64,000 bases of DNA from Morinoia aosen. Its lineage: Eukaryota > Arthropoda > Malacostraca > Amphipoda > Talitridae. The notes under the pieces are model-generated. The model did not search any database. It saw nothing but the letters and a program-made list of their open reading frames with translations, and was not told where the DNA came from. Below are positions 1-11,994 of this stretch, piece by piece (the stretch's first letter is position 1; every line of letters starts with the position of its first letter). Location of the stretch: NCBI GenBank assembly GCA_030386875.1, contig CM059563.1, positions 33,704,139 through 33,768,138 on the forward strand, given 5' to 3'. Made by a program: the position numbers and the translations under genes.

Positions 1-83
1 TAATTTTTTATATTGGTCTGAAAAAATTATTCTACTGACGTGCTTGCTGATACAGAAATTCTCAGTTATTTTCAGAAGTTAGT

Positions 84-420
84 CCCCTCAAGGAGACAAC
101 TATTGCATCTATGGGTATTAGCACTCCCAGGGTGAAAATGTGTGAAGATCCGAGCTGAGAGTTACGTAGGCCTTCTATTTGTTAATTTTTTTTTTCGTTA
201 TGTTAGACCACCTTTTTTCGGTTCACTGCTGTCCTGTTTTTCAGCACCTACTTCTTTCTTCTTCAGCTTATATCTTGTTTCATAAACTTCTTTTTCAACT
301 TACTGTTTCTATGCCCCTTGTGCATGGATTCCGCGTAATCTTATTTCCATACTAAATGGGGCATTGCTCCTTCTTCTCTTCAGAACGCTTTTTTTCGGTT
401 AGTTAAACCAACATCTAATC
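84..420 (+). mobile_element. R1 SINE-like retroposon, full length
   Basis: Starts CCCCTCAAGGAGACAAC and ends at CATCTAATC. It is flanked by a perfect 12-bp duplication TCAGAAGTTAGT at 72-83 and 421-432, which fixes both ends and shows target-primed insertion. No open frame of note. This copy belongs to the short subfamily, lacking the GCGCAGG...GGGAACGCA segment. Confidence 0.88.
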
Positions 421-432
421 TCAGAAGTTAGT

Positions 433-837
433 GAAAAGTTTAGAAATTGGAATTGCGAAAGCGATATATGCTCTATACTGACTTTAATAATTCGAAGATG
501 AATCCTGTTTTCATGGGAGAGCAGGCATGCGACGTGGACTTCGCATTGACGTGGGCACGTGCTTGCCTGGCGCGGTGCGGCGTGTGTGGAGCGCGCGTGC
601 GAGGCAGGTGTGTGTGGCAGATGTGTGTGCCGCCGTGTCTGCCTGCGTTGCCTGGTAACCGCCGCCGCGTGCCGCGGCCGGCTGCAGTGCAGCAGCGCTA
701 CGCTCGAGCGGCTGTGTGTGTGTGTACCTGCGTGCGTGTGTACTTGCGTGCTCATTTATGTGTCCACTACTGTACACCAGCGCTAGACTGGGTGTATGTA
801 TGTGTGTGCGCCCTGCCGTGCTAAACCTTACGCCACG
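433..837 (+). promoter_or_regulatory. GC/CpG-rich patch with RFX X-box match
   Basis: About 500-720 is CpG-dense, unlike its AT-rich surroundings, and carries GTTGCCTGGTAAC at 647-659. That fits the RFX X-box pattern RYYNYY-N-RRNRAC at every position. GT-rich runs follow. No TATA box or convincing coding frame. It could be a promoter or 5' exon of Chip/Ldb or of an unseen gene. Confidence 0.35.
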
Positions 838-851
838 AACTGCTGAGGAGC

Positions 852-1148
852 AGGGGAACCATGTGTGGGCCCGAGCTAAAGGTTAGGTAGGCTTCCTTTT
901 TGTTGTAATAAAATAGGTTTTTGTTTTGTTACGGACCATCTTTTTTCGGTTCACTGCTGTCCTGTTTTTCAGCACCTACTACTTTCTTCTTCAACTTTTT
1001 TCTTGTTTCATGAACTTCTTTCCTAGCTTACTGTTTCTGTGCACTTTGAGCATAAATTCCACGTTCTCTCAACTCCATACTAAATGGTGCCTTCCTCTTT
1101 CCTCTCTTGGAACATCTTTGTCGTGGTTAAGGGAGGCTAAAACTTTCT

Positions 1149-1178
<30 letters not shown>
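852..1178 (+). mobile_element. R1 retroposon, 5'-truncated
   Basis: Begins inside the R1 5' region (AGGGGAACCATGTG) and ends in a (TAA)n tail. A 14-bp duplication AACTGCTGAGGAGC occurs at 838-851 and 1179-1192. 5' truncation with duplication is the signature of LINE-machinery mobilisation. Confidence 0.88.
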
Positions 1179-1179
<1 letters not shown>

Positions 1180-1192
1180 ACTGCTGAGGAGC

Positions 1193-2597
1193 TGCCTTCA
1201 GCTGTGGAGACGCTGCGTGGACACCAGCGGGGTGGACTTGATTAGGGGGGGGTCACTTCAAGATTTCAATTTTTTTATCCGATTCGTTTGAAATTTGGCT
1301 AGTATATGTATTTGTTGAAAGTAAACTTTTTTACTAATATAACTTTTTCGATTTAGGCCTTATTTTTTTAAAAAATACGAAACATTTTTTTGGTACATTT
1401 TTATGGATATTTCAAAAGACTAAAAGTCAGTGAGTTTTTATGCTAGAACAAAAACAAAGACAGTTTTAGAATCCTTGTAACATTTCTAACAAGAGCACGG
1501 TAGAAAATTTTCCATTTTCATGAAATCGAAAATTCATGATTTTTGGTCCCTTTACACACTCTAGCGTCCGTAGTGCCATTAAATTTCAGGGCACAATAAC
1601 CCATCACCTAAGGATCCTTTTTCGACAAAAAAGTAAATGGACCCAGGTGGCCCGCGGGGGCCAAATTTGGCCCGAAGTGACCTCCTTAATTAATTACCAC
1701 GAGCCCTTCAATTTTTCCCTATCCCATCTCAGATGGCTGCAAGTAGCGACTTGAAGGAAAGGGAAATTATAAGTGACAGAACTGCAAGTGTGCAAGCTAA
1801 AGCACAAGTACGCAAAATTTTAAACAATCTTCCACAGTTCTTTCATTGCTTCCTAGTGGTATCATATATTACTATTCGAAAACGGAAACGATTTCAATAT
1901 TGCTACCTTTTGTTTTGTGTTTCCAAACTAGCTTTCTATTCATAATTTACGGCCCTCATTTGATCAACGTTTCATATTTTTTAAACCATTGATATGTATC
2001 ATTTCCCATCAGTTCTTTGACCCGAACCTCTTGGTTGAGGAGGTTGATGTAATTCCGGATTTTATGTTCTGCCACCAACTGCGTACCTGTGAGCAATTAG
2101 AATACTTTCTGTCTTGGTCACTAATCAAATGTCATGCTTCATGCTTCATACTTAAACACATAAAACTGCGTGGTTCGTATTAGCGTTGTCCATTACTTTG
2201 TAACCAGAACGGAGGTGCCTCAAAACATCCCTACCATATACCTGCCTCCAGTTCGCAGCATTTCATCCCTATTGTGTTAGTGAAACTAATCTCAATAACC
2301 GTCGGTCTTTGACAGTTATGAGATTTTCGCTTATCACACTGTATTTATTCGTTGACCAGTTCTAAATATTCCACTGCGCCTTTTCAAACAGAACTTCTTT
2401 CCTATTTTTTAGTTACTCACCAGTTTTCAGTCTTATGGTGAATTTCTTCGTCGAGATGCCCTGCTTTATCTCACGTTGTGTGTCATCGTGTTCGTGAACA
2501 TTGAATAACTTTCATCTCCAGTTTAAATTCCTTTTTTCCATCGTTTACGTTTGAGATTACATAGAAGACTGATTCTTGTATTATTCATAGTTTTGAC
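1193..2597. other. No gene recognised
   Basis: AT-rich. The part 1290-1720 has long T runs and a GC island (ggcccgcgggggcc at about 1650) and may be an old unnamed repeat. Nothing coding can be supported. Confidence 0.5.
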
Positions 2598-2967
2598 TCC
2601 TCTTCAGGAGACTACAACTATTGTGTCGATGGGGACTCGCGCTCCCAAGGAGAATGCGCGAGGCCTGAGCTGAAGGTCAGGTAGATTTTTTTCATGTTGA
2701 AATAGAATAGGGGTTTTGTTTTATAACTATCCTTATATTTCGGTTCACTATTGAACTGGTTTATGTATCTACTACTTCTTCTAATTTTATCTTAATTCAT
2801 AATATTTTCTCAGCTTGCTGTTCCTACGTGCAGGGATCTTGTGTAGGCCCTAGACCTTGTGCATAGATTCCGTTCCCTGAACTCCATTCTCAATGGTACT
2901 TTCGTTTTTCCTCCTTCTTTGAAGACTTTTTTATGGTTAGGGAGATTAAAATAACTTATCTAATTAT
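2598..2967 (+). mobile_element. R1 retroposon, old long-form copy
   Basis: R1-like from CTCTTCAGGAGACTACAAC to GGAGATTAAAATAAC. It carries the long-form insert (gtgcagggatcttgtg) absent from younger copies. No clear duplication. Confidence 0.75.
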
Positions 2968-3399
2968 AGTGTCACCTCGAAATGTCATTTGAATTAAAAT
3001 ATTTCGGAAGTATATCCTTCGAACTTCTATTTTCATCATTATGTACTAGCTTTATGGAGAAGAGGAGGATGAACTGTTGCTGAAATATTTGTTAACGCGC
3101 GCATTTCATGGAAAATATCGTTGTGTAACTGAACGAATTGTAAGAAATACAGAAACAGGGACTTTGTTATCTAGGTTAATTGATCGGCTGTGTTCGTCTG
3201 CTTTTAGTCTGATGACACTTTGAGTATTAGCTACTATCGAAGCTAAATTAAATTACCTGTTCATTGTAAATATACCACACCTTCGTAATTTATGACTTAT
3301 GTAAGACTTCACTTTAGTTTAATCTTAATATACTTGTTATTTAAAGGAATGGTAGTTTTGGTTGTGGTTTAGTAGATATTGTAGTTGATCGGTCTCGGC

Positions 3400-3720
3400 G
3401 GTCGTTCCAGCTTCTAGGTGCCGAGTTGCTAATGGATGTCTGCGATAAGAGCATACTTTTCTCCAGCCGACGCCACGTAAAAGCTGTACGAGGGCAATAA
3501 TATAAATAGTTAATTGCGAGTTCGATGCAGGTGCTAATCTGTTGCCACGAGACGTTGAAGCGCTGCTCGTAAAGTGCACTTCGCGTGCATCATGATGGAC
3601 GTGCTGCATGCGCGCCAGTGCGGGTTGATCTCAACTTCATCAGTGCGCGTTCTGACATTGTCTTCACACGCGCCTCTTCACCTAAATTGACGAAACGAAG
3701 TTGCTAGACTCGGACTAGTT
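3400..3720 (+). promoter_or_regulatory. GC-richer patch, possible promoter or non-coding exon
   Basis: CpG-rich relative to its flanks, with cgcgcc and tgcgcgccag motifs. Nothing decisive. The surrounding 2968-4457 has no repeat or gene I can name. Confidence 0.2.
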
Positions 3721-4461
3721 TGTCGCGAATTGTGTGTGCGAAGCTTGCTTTTCGTCATAATGGTGATTTAGTTTAGTGATCTGGTGATCAGACTTGAACA
3801 GTTGACGAACAAGAGCCAATATATTTCATATTTTCGAAATCAATGTTTGGTTTTCGCACTCGAGCTCTCTGACCTTGGGGGTAATTGAATATACAGGATT
3901 TTGTTTCTATTCATTTATGCGCGATTAAGCTTAAAGCATGTTATTGTCGTGAATAATGAAAGAATAGCCCTATGTGTTCACAATATGAATTGCAATCAAG
4001 ACTTCTTCATTACGTGACGACTCTGTCTTTAGCGGTATGTCTTGAGCGCTCTCATATATTGAGGTGGCTAAGCGTCAGGGATGGTAAGATTGATGCGAGT
4101 GTCCAGGCAGCTTCACTGCCGTAGTGTCATAAAAGTGCTCGCTTCGTAAGAGCAACTTTTAACTCTTCGTTCTGCCTATCTAGCCTTAAGTAACCTGCGC
4201 ATTTCCAGCTTATGGTCTGATGCTCGCTAATTCGCTCCCGCTAAAACAATTTTACTCTTAGGCGCACTTCAATGCCACTATAATAAATGCCTTCGTGAAA
4301 GGCTTACTGATAACCTGGCTCTCTGCATTATTGTATACGTGGTTGCCGCCTCCTTCTCCTGTGGTGCTGTGGCTGCTGCCCGCGCCTGGGTCCTGGGGCT
4401 CAGATGTAGGCTGGAGACCTTCGCAGCTGGACTCAAATTCGTTTCCGCTCCTGATCATTAA

Positions 4462-4683
4462 CCCTTTAACGCCCCAGAGGACACCAGTGTCCTCTTTCAA
4501 AATTCCCCTTCAATATATTTTATTTCTTATTCAATTAGTTCCCTAATGTGTTCTTTGAAGTTCTCTGCCGAGTGGCAGTTCTTATCCCATCCTGATATCG
4601 GTGACTGCCAGATGCCAGCGCCAGTTTAGTGACGGTGGTTGTGTTAACGGTAATATGAGTACAAAAATTCGGACGTTAAAGGG
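4462..4683 (+). mobile_element. piggyBac-like MITE (222 bp)
   Basis: Flanked by TTAA at 4458-4461 and 4684-4687. Perfect 10-bp terminal inverted repeats CCCTTTAACG / CGTTAAAGGG, extending to 12 of 13. A subterminal palindrome AGAGGACAC-CA-GTGTCCTCT lies at 4476-4495. TTAA duplication plus CCCTTT termini point to piggyBac. No coding capacity. Confidence 0.8.
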
Positions 4684-4687
4684 TTAA

Positions 4688-7020
4688 AGTAAACTACATT
4701 TGTGACGTTGCAGCACCAAGCTTTTGCGTTGTTCATGTTTAAACTTGAAGTGTGGTGTTTTGCGATTCATCTTTTATTCGGGACAATACGACCCTGAGTG
4801 GTATGACCGTATGCAGAAGTTCGAGTTTTCATGTGACATGGATTCGTAAAACATGTGCTGCTATCATTCAGCTCACTTCACTCTTGAAAGTGTTCATGGT
4901 AAACTTGTTTCATTTCAAAATTTGTTTAAGAGTTTTCTCATGAGTCGGGGAGTGTGAATAAGACAAAAATGAAGATAATACTGTTACAACGAGTTGTACA
5001 CCTTGAAGTCTTCTTCTTTTGCTTCGTTTTCACAGTTTTTCCGTGGGTCGAATTTATCTCGAAGATGGTCAAGTGCAATATATTTCAGATATCCTTTTTG
5101 AGACTAGTCGATGAATTTTTGTGTCGGTCGTAGTATTCTATTCCACAACTACGTCATATCCAACCGTTGGGGTAACATAGAGTGGTTGATAATATTTAAT
5201 TTTCCCATCGCATTACGATGATTTTCGTATTTTTCCGGAATTCGACGATTCCTGTTTTATCCAGTTATATTGATATGTTAAATTTATTGACTTGATAAGT
5301 GCAGTTCATAACTCAAAAATGCTTGAATATTTTCAAGTTGATAATTTTTCATTCTTCTACTGATATCATGGATGTTTTTCTGCCAAGACACAGTTTTTTC
5401 TCAAGTAGTTTGATTGGTGCTACTGCAATTTTAGTTTTTCTTTAGCTATGGGCTTGGTTGGCCCTTCTACTCGAAGTTGGTACGGCGGCGTTGATGATAT
5501 CCGTGTCTTCCTTTGCGTGACTGTTTGGATTATGCGCTCTGAAATGGGTCTTCACAGTGCGCTGTAGTAAACCTTCCCTACGCAAGTTGCGATGTTTTCG
5601 CATGCCATAATTCATAATTTCACGGCATGCTCATCATTTTTCCTAGGCGTTTATGCTTAATATTCCCGGTCACTTGGCAGGTAGGGGCCTAGCTGTATTC
5701 TGATAGTCTTACTATGTAAAGGGTTTTATTCCCAAAAACCAACAGAGGAATACTCATGGATTATATTGAACTAATTAAGATTTTTTGGTGCCATGAATTT
5801 CATTATTTAGTTTCAATTTCCCACATGTTCAAATTGAATTTATTGCAGTTTTATAAGAGTATAGTTTCCTGTTGAAAATTTTTATTTCAATTTGTGCGCT
5901 ATGTGTATTGAAACTTGGGCCAGGTTGGTGTGAAGTTAACGGTGTTGCTAAACTAGGGCCCAAAGAGTTGGTATGTTGCTTTCTTTTTATAATTTGACGA
6001 TATAAGCTAATGGTAGCTGTCATCGAAGTGGTCAGGAATTTTCACATCTAAACTTGGCAAGTAACGGAGAGTAAACTAGTACAGATCGACTTATCTAAGG
6101 TTTTGCTTGTACCGAGGCCTAGTAAACAATATACATACCTGATTCACGTCTATTCAGGGTTAGCGTTAAAAAAACAACCAAAAACAAAAAAAAAACGGTC
6201 AAGTGTATTTTTATACATTTAAAGTCATTTATGAATGCACAAACCTGTAAGAAACGCACCATTCAGGTTCCATCGTTTTCCTTTTATTGGCTCCATTTCC
6301 AAACTCATTATATTGAATTTAATTTGAACCTAAATTACTTCCTATGGGTTGTACAACACAATCTGTACCATCATGCGGAAGTCACTCCAGGCAGTGGTAG
6401 GTCTTGGCTGCATCATCTTACAGATCAGCTTTTGGCATCAAATATTCGAATGTCTTAAGGAGCTTTTGAGCTTTCATTGCCTCAAGCATATACCAAACAC
6501 TGTCACAGACAATGCCGACTGACGGTATGTATCCAGGTTGCATCACAAAACAGAACTTTGAAACTCTATTTATTTTCTGTTCTAATAAAATGAATATTTG
6601 AAGTAAAGAAAATTTTTCACAGTTTAACATCATTTTTTTCTTTGTCTTCTTGAGAAGTATGCGTGACAATGGAGCTCTTAAGTCCTACTCCGTTTTCTGG
6701 GGGTGGTGCAGTTGACTTCACTGTAGTTAATGCTGATGCAGAAGGAAAAGAAGTTGACGACAGACTGATGTCACTAACATCGGTCATTGCAGAGCCACAT
6801 CTCGAGTCAGCAGGGCTAACTGTGCTTAATGCTAGCAGTACTACTTCCTGCTCTACTGTTTGTTCTTACTTTTTTCTCCTTACATTTTTCCAAATGGTTT
6901 TGTACCCTCTCAGTCTCGCTGCTCATTTTGGCGCCGGAAAAGTCGCAACTAACTTTAGTTGTCTCCTATTTCAGTAACATGACTCCAATGCGCTCCTTTT
7001 TTCCTGCCACTGTCTAAATG
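4688..7020. other. Non-coding stretch with one protein-like short frame
   Basis: Mostly AT-rich. At 6669 an ATG opens MELLSPTPFSGGG and continues ADAEGKEVDDRL and VIAEPHLESAGL before becoming hydrophobic and unconvincing after about residue 65. A pyrimidine tract ending in AG stands just upstream (6653-6654), so a real exon or retrocopy fragment is possible. No family recognised. Confidence 0.3.
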
Positions 7021-7667
7021 CATTGCTGGTGTATAAATTAATCACGAACAGTGTAAAAGCTTTAGGCAACGAAACGCAGCAATTAGAAGCTATTTCGATG
7101 TAAGTCAACGGCCATCAAACTTTGATAATCTAGATACACACAATATAGCTCAAAGGAGTTACCTAATTATAATTATTTAATAATGGGAATTATGAAGGCC
7201 TAAAAAGAAACTGATCGGCAAACACTCTCACACCCGTCCAACACTTATGAACTGTGGAATACAACTAAACTAACTGCCTTGCAATGCAAGCGTCAGCATC
7301 TCGTGCAAACAGGAAGCCAGTGGGCCCGACGAGTACGGGCAGGTGTAGACCTAGCAATCTTGTGTTGTAGACAGGAAACTAGTTGGCCTACAAGCTAATG
7401 CAAAAGCTGAGTTAGCGGTATCGCGTTACACTTAACGACACTGACAGTAAGACTGTGAGAGCCTGAAAATCAGAAATTCATAAGTTACCAAATCATACTG
7501 CTGATAAGTGAGCAGCTACTGCTTTTGACTGGAGTAGCTCAAGCTGTGTTCACTTTGCGCACACACACGAATTACTAATGTATAAATTTAGCAAAAATCC
7601 GAACGAGTTGAATTTAGGATTCCGAAATCCAATAGAACTCATAAAAACCTAAAACGGCAAAAAAAAA
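7021..7667 (+). repeat. Unknown retroposed sequence U1, copy 1, poly(A)-ended
   Basis: Roughly 85% similar by eye to 11055-11694 in the same orientation, from CACGAACAGTGTAA to a 9-A tract at 7659-7667. The frame that is open in copy 2 has several stops and an indel here. Shared body and shared A-tract position suggest a retroposon or processed pseudogene. No source gene recognised. Confidence 0.75.
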
Positions 7668-8924
7668 CATTTTAATTTTTTAATTTTTCGGATTTTTTTT
7701 TGCGTATTTATAGATGTTTAAAATTTTTCTTACACAGCACCTGTTTGACATCATATATATCGTGAGGTTGATGTTCATTGACAATTCGTTGGAAAATTCC
7801 AACTTCAAACTGAAAACTTGCATTGGCACATCAAAATATTTTGCTCATTGTACTTGATTGCTTCAATATAGAATTTATCCTTTGTCCGTGGTCCTAAATT
7901 AGGTAATTGAGTTTGATGCTGATATGTTGTAAAGTATACACAATTTTTAAAAATATTTATTTATTTTAGTGTTTCTGCTGAATGGTCAGGCTTCATTGAT
8001 TTCTAATTATACCTATGTTAACTGTCCTACACCTGAGCAGCATTTTTGAGATAATTTGTTTAGGTTCCTTTATTTCCCATCTTTATCACAATTATTTATA
8101 GTGTCCTCGTATCTCGGCTTCCTTGACGACGCGCTGCTTGCTCATCGTGTATTCGGTGCGTATCCTGCGTAATTATGCGGAGGTCTTCATTATCAGTAGA
8201 TTGCTACAGCTCTCGTACTGCTTCGTTATTCACGAATAATCAAGTAAGGGACCCATTCTTGAGTGTTAGCTCGTCTTGCTTAGTTTACGCATAGTGTGTT
8301 TGAGCAGATTATAGAATCATTTTTTAGTTCTGTTCAGTAAAATCCGATTTCATGGTAGTAATTTGATGTTGTTGTCGTAGTTGAAGATATATTCTAAGTA
8401 TTTTAAGTATTTCCAGTTTGTTTTGGGACGTATCTGCTTGATGCAAATCAGTACATGTTCATGTTTTTGTACAACTTGCAGCACCAGACGCTGTGATACC
8501 TGCTTGTTTACCAGTAGGAGTTGATGTATCGCGTACGTATGTGTAGAGTGCTCTAATGCTCGAGGTCTTTTTCTTTCGTCTTTAGTATATCCTATACGAG
8601 CAGCTAAAAAGAAAGCAACCTTCGGTTGTGGTTGTGACCTGTGTATTGATCTGACATCGGCTTCATTATTCATATCGCGAAGCGATAAGACGTGCCATGC
8701 TAAACAGATACCCTGATACTGAGCTTCATGAAAAGTTTATCAGTATGTCCGTGAAGTTCCATGACTCTGTGCGGTAGACATGTGTTGGTAGTTGAGTTCC
8801 CGAGCTCCTTCAGGAAGAAGCTTGACTGTACCGTCTCTTCAAAATTCATATGAAATTTGAGTTCTAAAAAGTACCTGCAAAGCTGAATTTTATCAGCATC
8901 CCCTGGGCAATACAACTATTTTAT
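7668..8924. other. No gene recognised
   Basis: AT-rich with scattered short frames on both strands. No repeat, RNA gene or splice-bounded coding block seen. Confidence 0.5.
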
Positions 8925-9203
8925 GAGAATTAGGGCTTTCAGAGAGTAAACGCGAGGTCCCGACCTGAGGGTTAAGTAAGTTTGTTTATTGAAATAGAAT
9001 AGGTTTTCGTTTTGTTTCGGACCACCTTTTTATCGGTTCACTGCTATCTCGTTTTCCAGCAACATTACTTTCATCTTAAGCTTCTATCTTGTTTCATAAA
9101 CTTCCATATTACTGTTTCTATGCGCAAGTGTTTTCCTCCTTCCTCTCTCTAATTCTTTGTTGTGGTTAGGGAGGTTTTAACTTGGTTATGTAATCTAATT
9201 TCC
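8925..9203 (+). mobile_element. R1 retroposon, degenerate
   Basis: Matches R1 from GAATTAGGGCT to GGGAGGTTTTAACTTGG, with a TAATCTAAT end. The first ~50 bp are degraded and an internal segment is missing. Confidence 0.68.
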
Positions 9204-9350
9204 GTTGTCAGCGACACGTACGGACAATGGGCCTCATTTTCAAACGAATTACGTTGCCCTACCCGTACAGCTGGCAGCGCAAGTTCTTCTAGAATATTTG
9301 GTCACGTTACGCGTTGTAGCTCATATCTCACCTCACCCCCACCCTCCATC

Positions 9351-9601
9351 CCCCTTTAGGGAGATATAACTATCGTACCAATGTGAATTAGCGCTCCTAT
9401 GGGGCTAAGTGAGATCCCGAGCTAAAGGTTAGGTAGGCCTTCCTTAGTTGAAATAGAAAAGGTTTTTTGTTTTGTTACAGACCATCTTTTTTTCTGTTCA
9501 TTGCTGTCCTGTTTTTCAGCACCTCCTACTTCCTTCGTCAACTTTGATCTCGTTTCATAAACTTCTTTCTCAACTTTCTGTTCCTGTGCACCTTGTGCAT
9601 G
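9351..9601 (+). mobile_element. R1 retroposon, 3'-truncated
   Basis: Starts CCCCTTTAGGGAGATATAAC and runs through the GTTCATTGCTGTCC core. It stops at CTTGTGCAT, lacking the last ~110 bp. It lies 150 bp after another R1 piece. Confidence 0.7.
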
Positions 9602-11054
9602 TTGGGATACTGTGATTCACCGATGCTGCAGTATGAATTACTTGAAGATACAGCCCGAGTTCTGCGATAGGTTCAGCATTAGAGGTGAGGAAACGTTGAT
9701 ATTACGTCTGATTTTTTCTATTTACCTATTTGGATAGTAAAAATCTATTGAAAGCATTTTTCAGCCTTTTTTGGTTTGTACGTTTGTGACATATGCCGGC
9801 TACAAAGGCTGCACCGGCTCTGAGAGGTCGTGTCAATCGAATTTTTTTGCAGGTTCAACAATTTAGGAGAAGCAAGAATAAATTTTTTTTTTAATATCGC
9901 CTCATTTCAATGTAAGTGGCGGAAACATTTTCCGTTTTAAGAAGTGAACTGTGCGACACCTGAAAGTTCTTTTAAGTAGCAATTTCAAGATAGCTTTGTT
10001 AAAGTCACAAGTAGATTTCATTGGTAAGTTGAAGTCCGCAACGTTGATCACGAGAATCAGTTCAACTAGTTTCTTGTTTTCTACTCGCATGGTGTGAATA
10101 CTTATTTACTTCACCTTTTCTTGTGTTTATTAAGCTGATTTACTTACTGTTATACGTGACATTCAGAGCGCAGAGAGACCTCTTTCATTTCACAGCGTAG
10201 GAAAAACGAAACTGATTATTTTCTAGAACTTTATTTTCTTAGCATACGTGAATGCAATTTGGACAGTTGGAGCGCAACTCAAGTTTACGGTATACGTTTG
10301 AAATTTTAGTATGTAATTTTTGTTTTGTAATCGACGTTAATGACGTTGTTTTTATCAAATCGACGTTATCAGTCGACGTACACATTCAGTAAATTCAGCT
10401 TTTTCCCCGAAGAACTATTTACTCGCTCAGCGGATTTTGTTACCAGCTATAATACTTCCTTTTTGTGTGTTCAACTCTTTGTATGTCTTGCTCTTTCATC
10501 ACACATACAGCACAAATTCATTTTTTCGTTTCAAATTTTGAAATGAAGGTAATTTTATATCGTGATCACCTGTGGCCCCCTGTATATTTTGATGCAAGTT
10601 TCCAATCGCTCGGACGTCGATGAGTCGACTGTAAACTCGGTTGTAATTGATGGCGTTTGAAGGACTTGCGAAGAGAGATGATGAGCAACGGCCACTGCGC
10701 TGCCCACAACGGATCCTCTACTCCGGATAATTTTAGGTAATCAAGCTTTGGTTTTCGTTGATTTTCCTGGTGTTTTATCGTTCCTACCGTATTTTAAGAG
10801 CTCGGTTGCGAGGATCTCTTTGACATTTCAGTTTAATTACTCAACTTTTATCTATTTAGTAAATTTTCCCGAACAAAAATTTGTGTTCTATTGGCGTGTT
10901 AGTTATTAAGTTTGAATTTTAACGAATCCAATTCATAAACCTTGGTATATTAATTCACTCAGGTGCGATTAAAAATTTGTAGTAAGTCATATATAATTTT
11001 GTGAATTTCATCTCAAATGATTTGTCTCAGGCTTCGTCCCAAAGTGTTATTCAG
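9602..11054. other. No gene recognised
   Basis: AT-rich. Short frames only. Confidence 0.5.
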
Positions 11055-11694
11055 ATTGGTGTAATACCTGATCACGAACAGTGTAAGATCTGGAGGCAAC
11101 GAAACACATCAATTAGGGGCTCTTTAGGTGGAAGTCTACGGTCATCAAACTTTGGTAATCTAAATACATCAAATACAGCTCTAACTAATTACTCATTAAA
11201 ATTATTCAATAACAGGAAGTATGAAGGCCCTAAGATGAAACTGATCGGCAAGCACTCACTCTCACACCTGTCCAACACTTATGAACTGTGGAATACAACT
11301 AACTGCCTTTCAATTCAAGCGTCAGCATCTCAAGCAGACAGGAAGCCAGTGGGCCTAACAAGTTCGGGCAGGTGTAGACCTAGCAATCTTGTGTTGTAGA
11401 CAGGAAACTAGTTGGCCTACAAGCTAATGCAGAAGCTGAGCCTGCGGTATCGTGTTACACTTGACACTGACAGCAAGAATGAAAGAATCTGAAAATCAGA
11501 AATTCATAAGTTACAGAATCATGTTCCTGATAAGTGAGCAGCTAAGCAGCTACTGCTTTTGACTGGAGTAAGCTCAAGCTGTGTTCACTTTGCGCTCGCA
11601 CACACAAATCATCAATGTATGCATAAAAAAAATTATTGATTAGCAGAATTTAGGATACCGTAATCCAGTAAAAAGATGAAACACCAAAAAAAAA
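11055..11694 (+). repeat. Unknown retroposed sequence U1, copy 2, with open frame
   Basis: The partner of 7021-7667, ending in nine A at 11686-11694. A frame stays open to TAG at 11397-11399 and reads plausibly protein-like: RQRNTSIRGSLGGSLRSSNF, then KLIGKHSLSHLSNTYELWNT and CRPSNLVL at the stop, followed by about 290 bp of shared non-coding sequence before the A-tract. This layout fits the 3' end of a spliced mRNA or of a LINE. The protein is not one I recognise. Confidence 0.75.
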
Positions 11695-11994
11695 CTCATT
11701 CGAGCGACTTCTTAAAAAAAACATTTTTTAACCCTGGTTATATCGCTTTGACAGCCGTCTCTTTGTGGGGAAATACTTCACTCGTGCAATTTTTGGAAAA
11801 TACTTCGCTTTAGGAAATGTCTAAAAAAAACCGTTATCACTGTTATTCTTGAGCGTGAGAATGTCGACCAAAGTTTATCCGTGTGTGTAAGGACAATTCG
11901 TCACTGTTCGGTCGGAAAAACAAGCGGCGATTGTTTGGGGTAGGGGTAGGCGTGTCAGATGTCGCGGCCTCAAGTGCGGCGAGGGCAGGCATAG

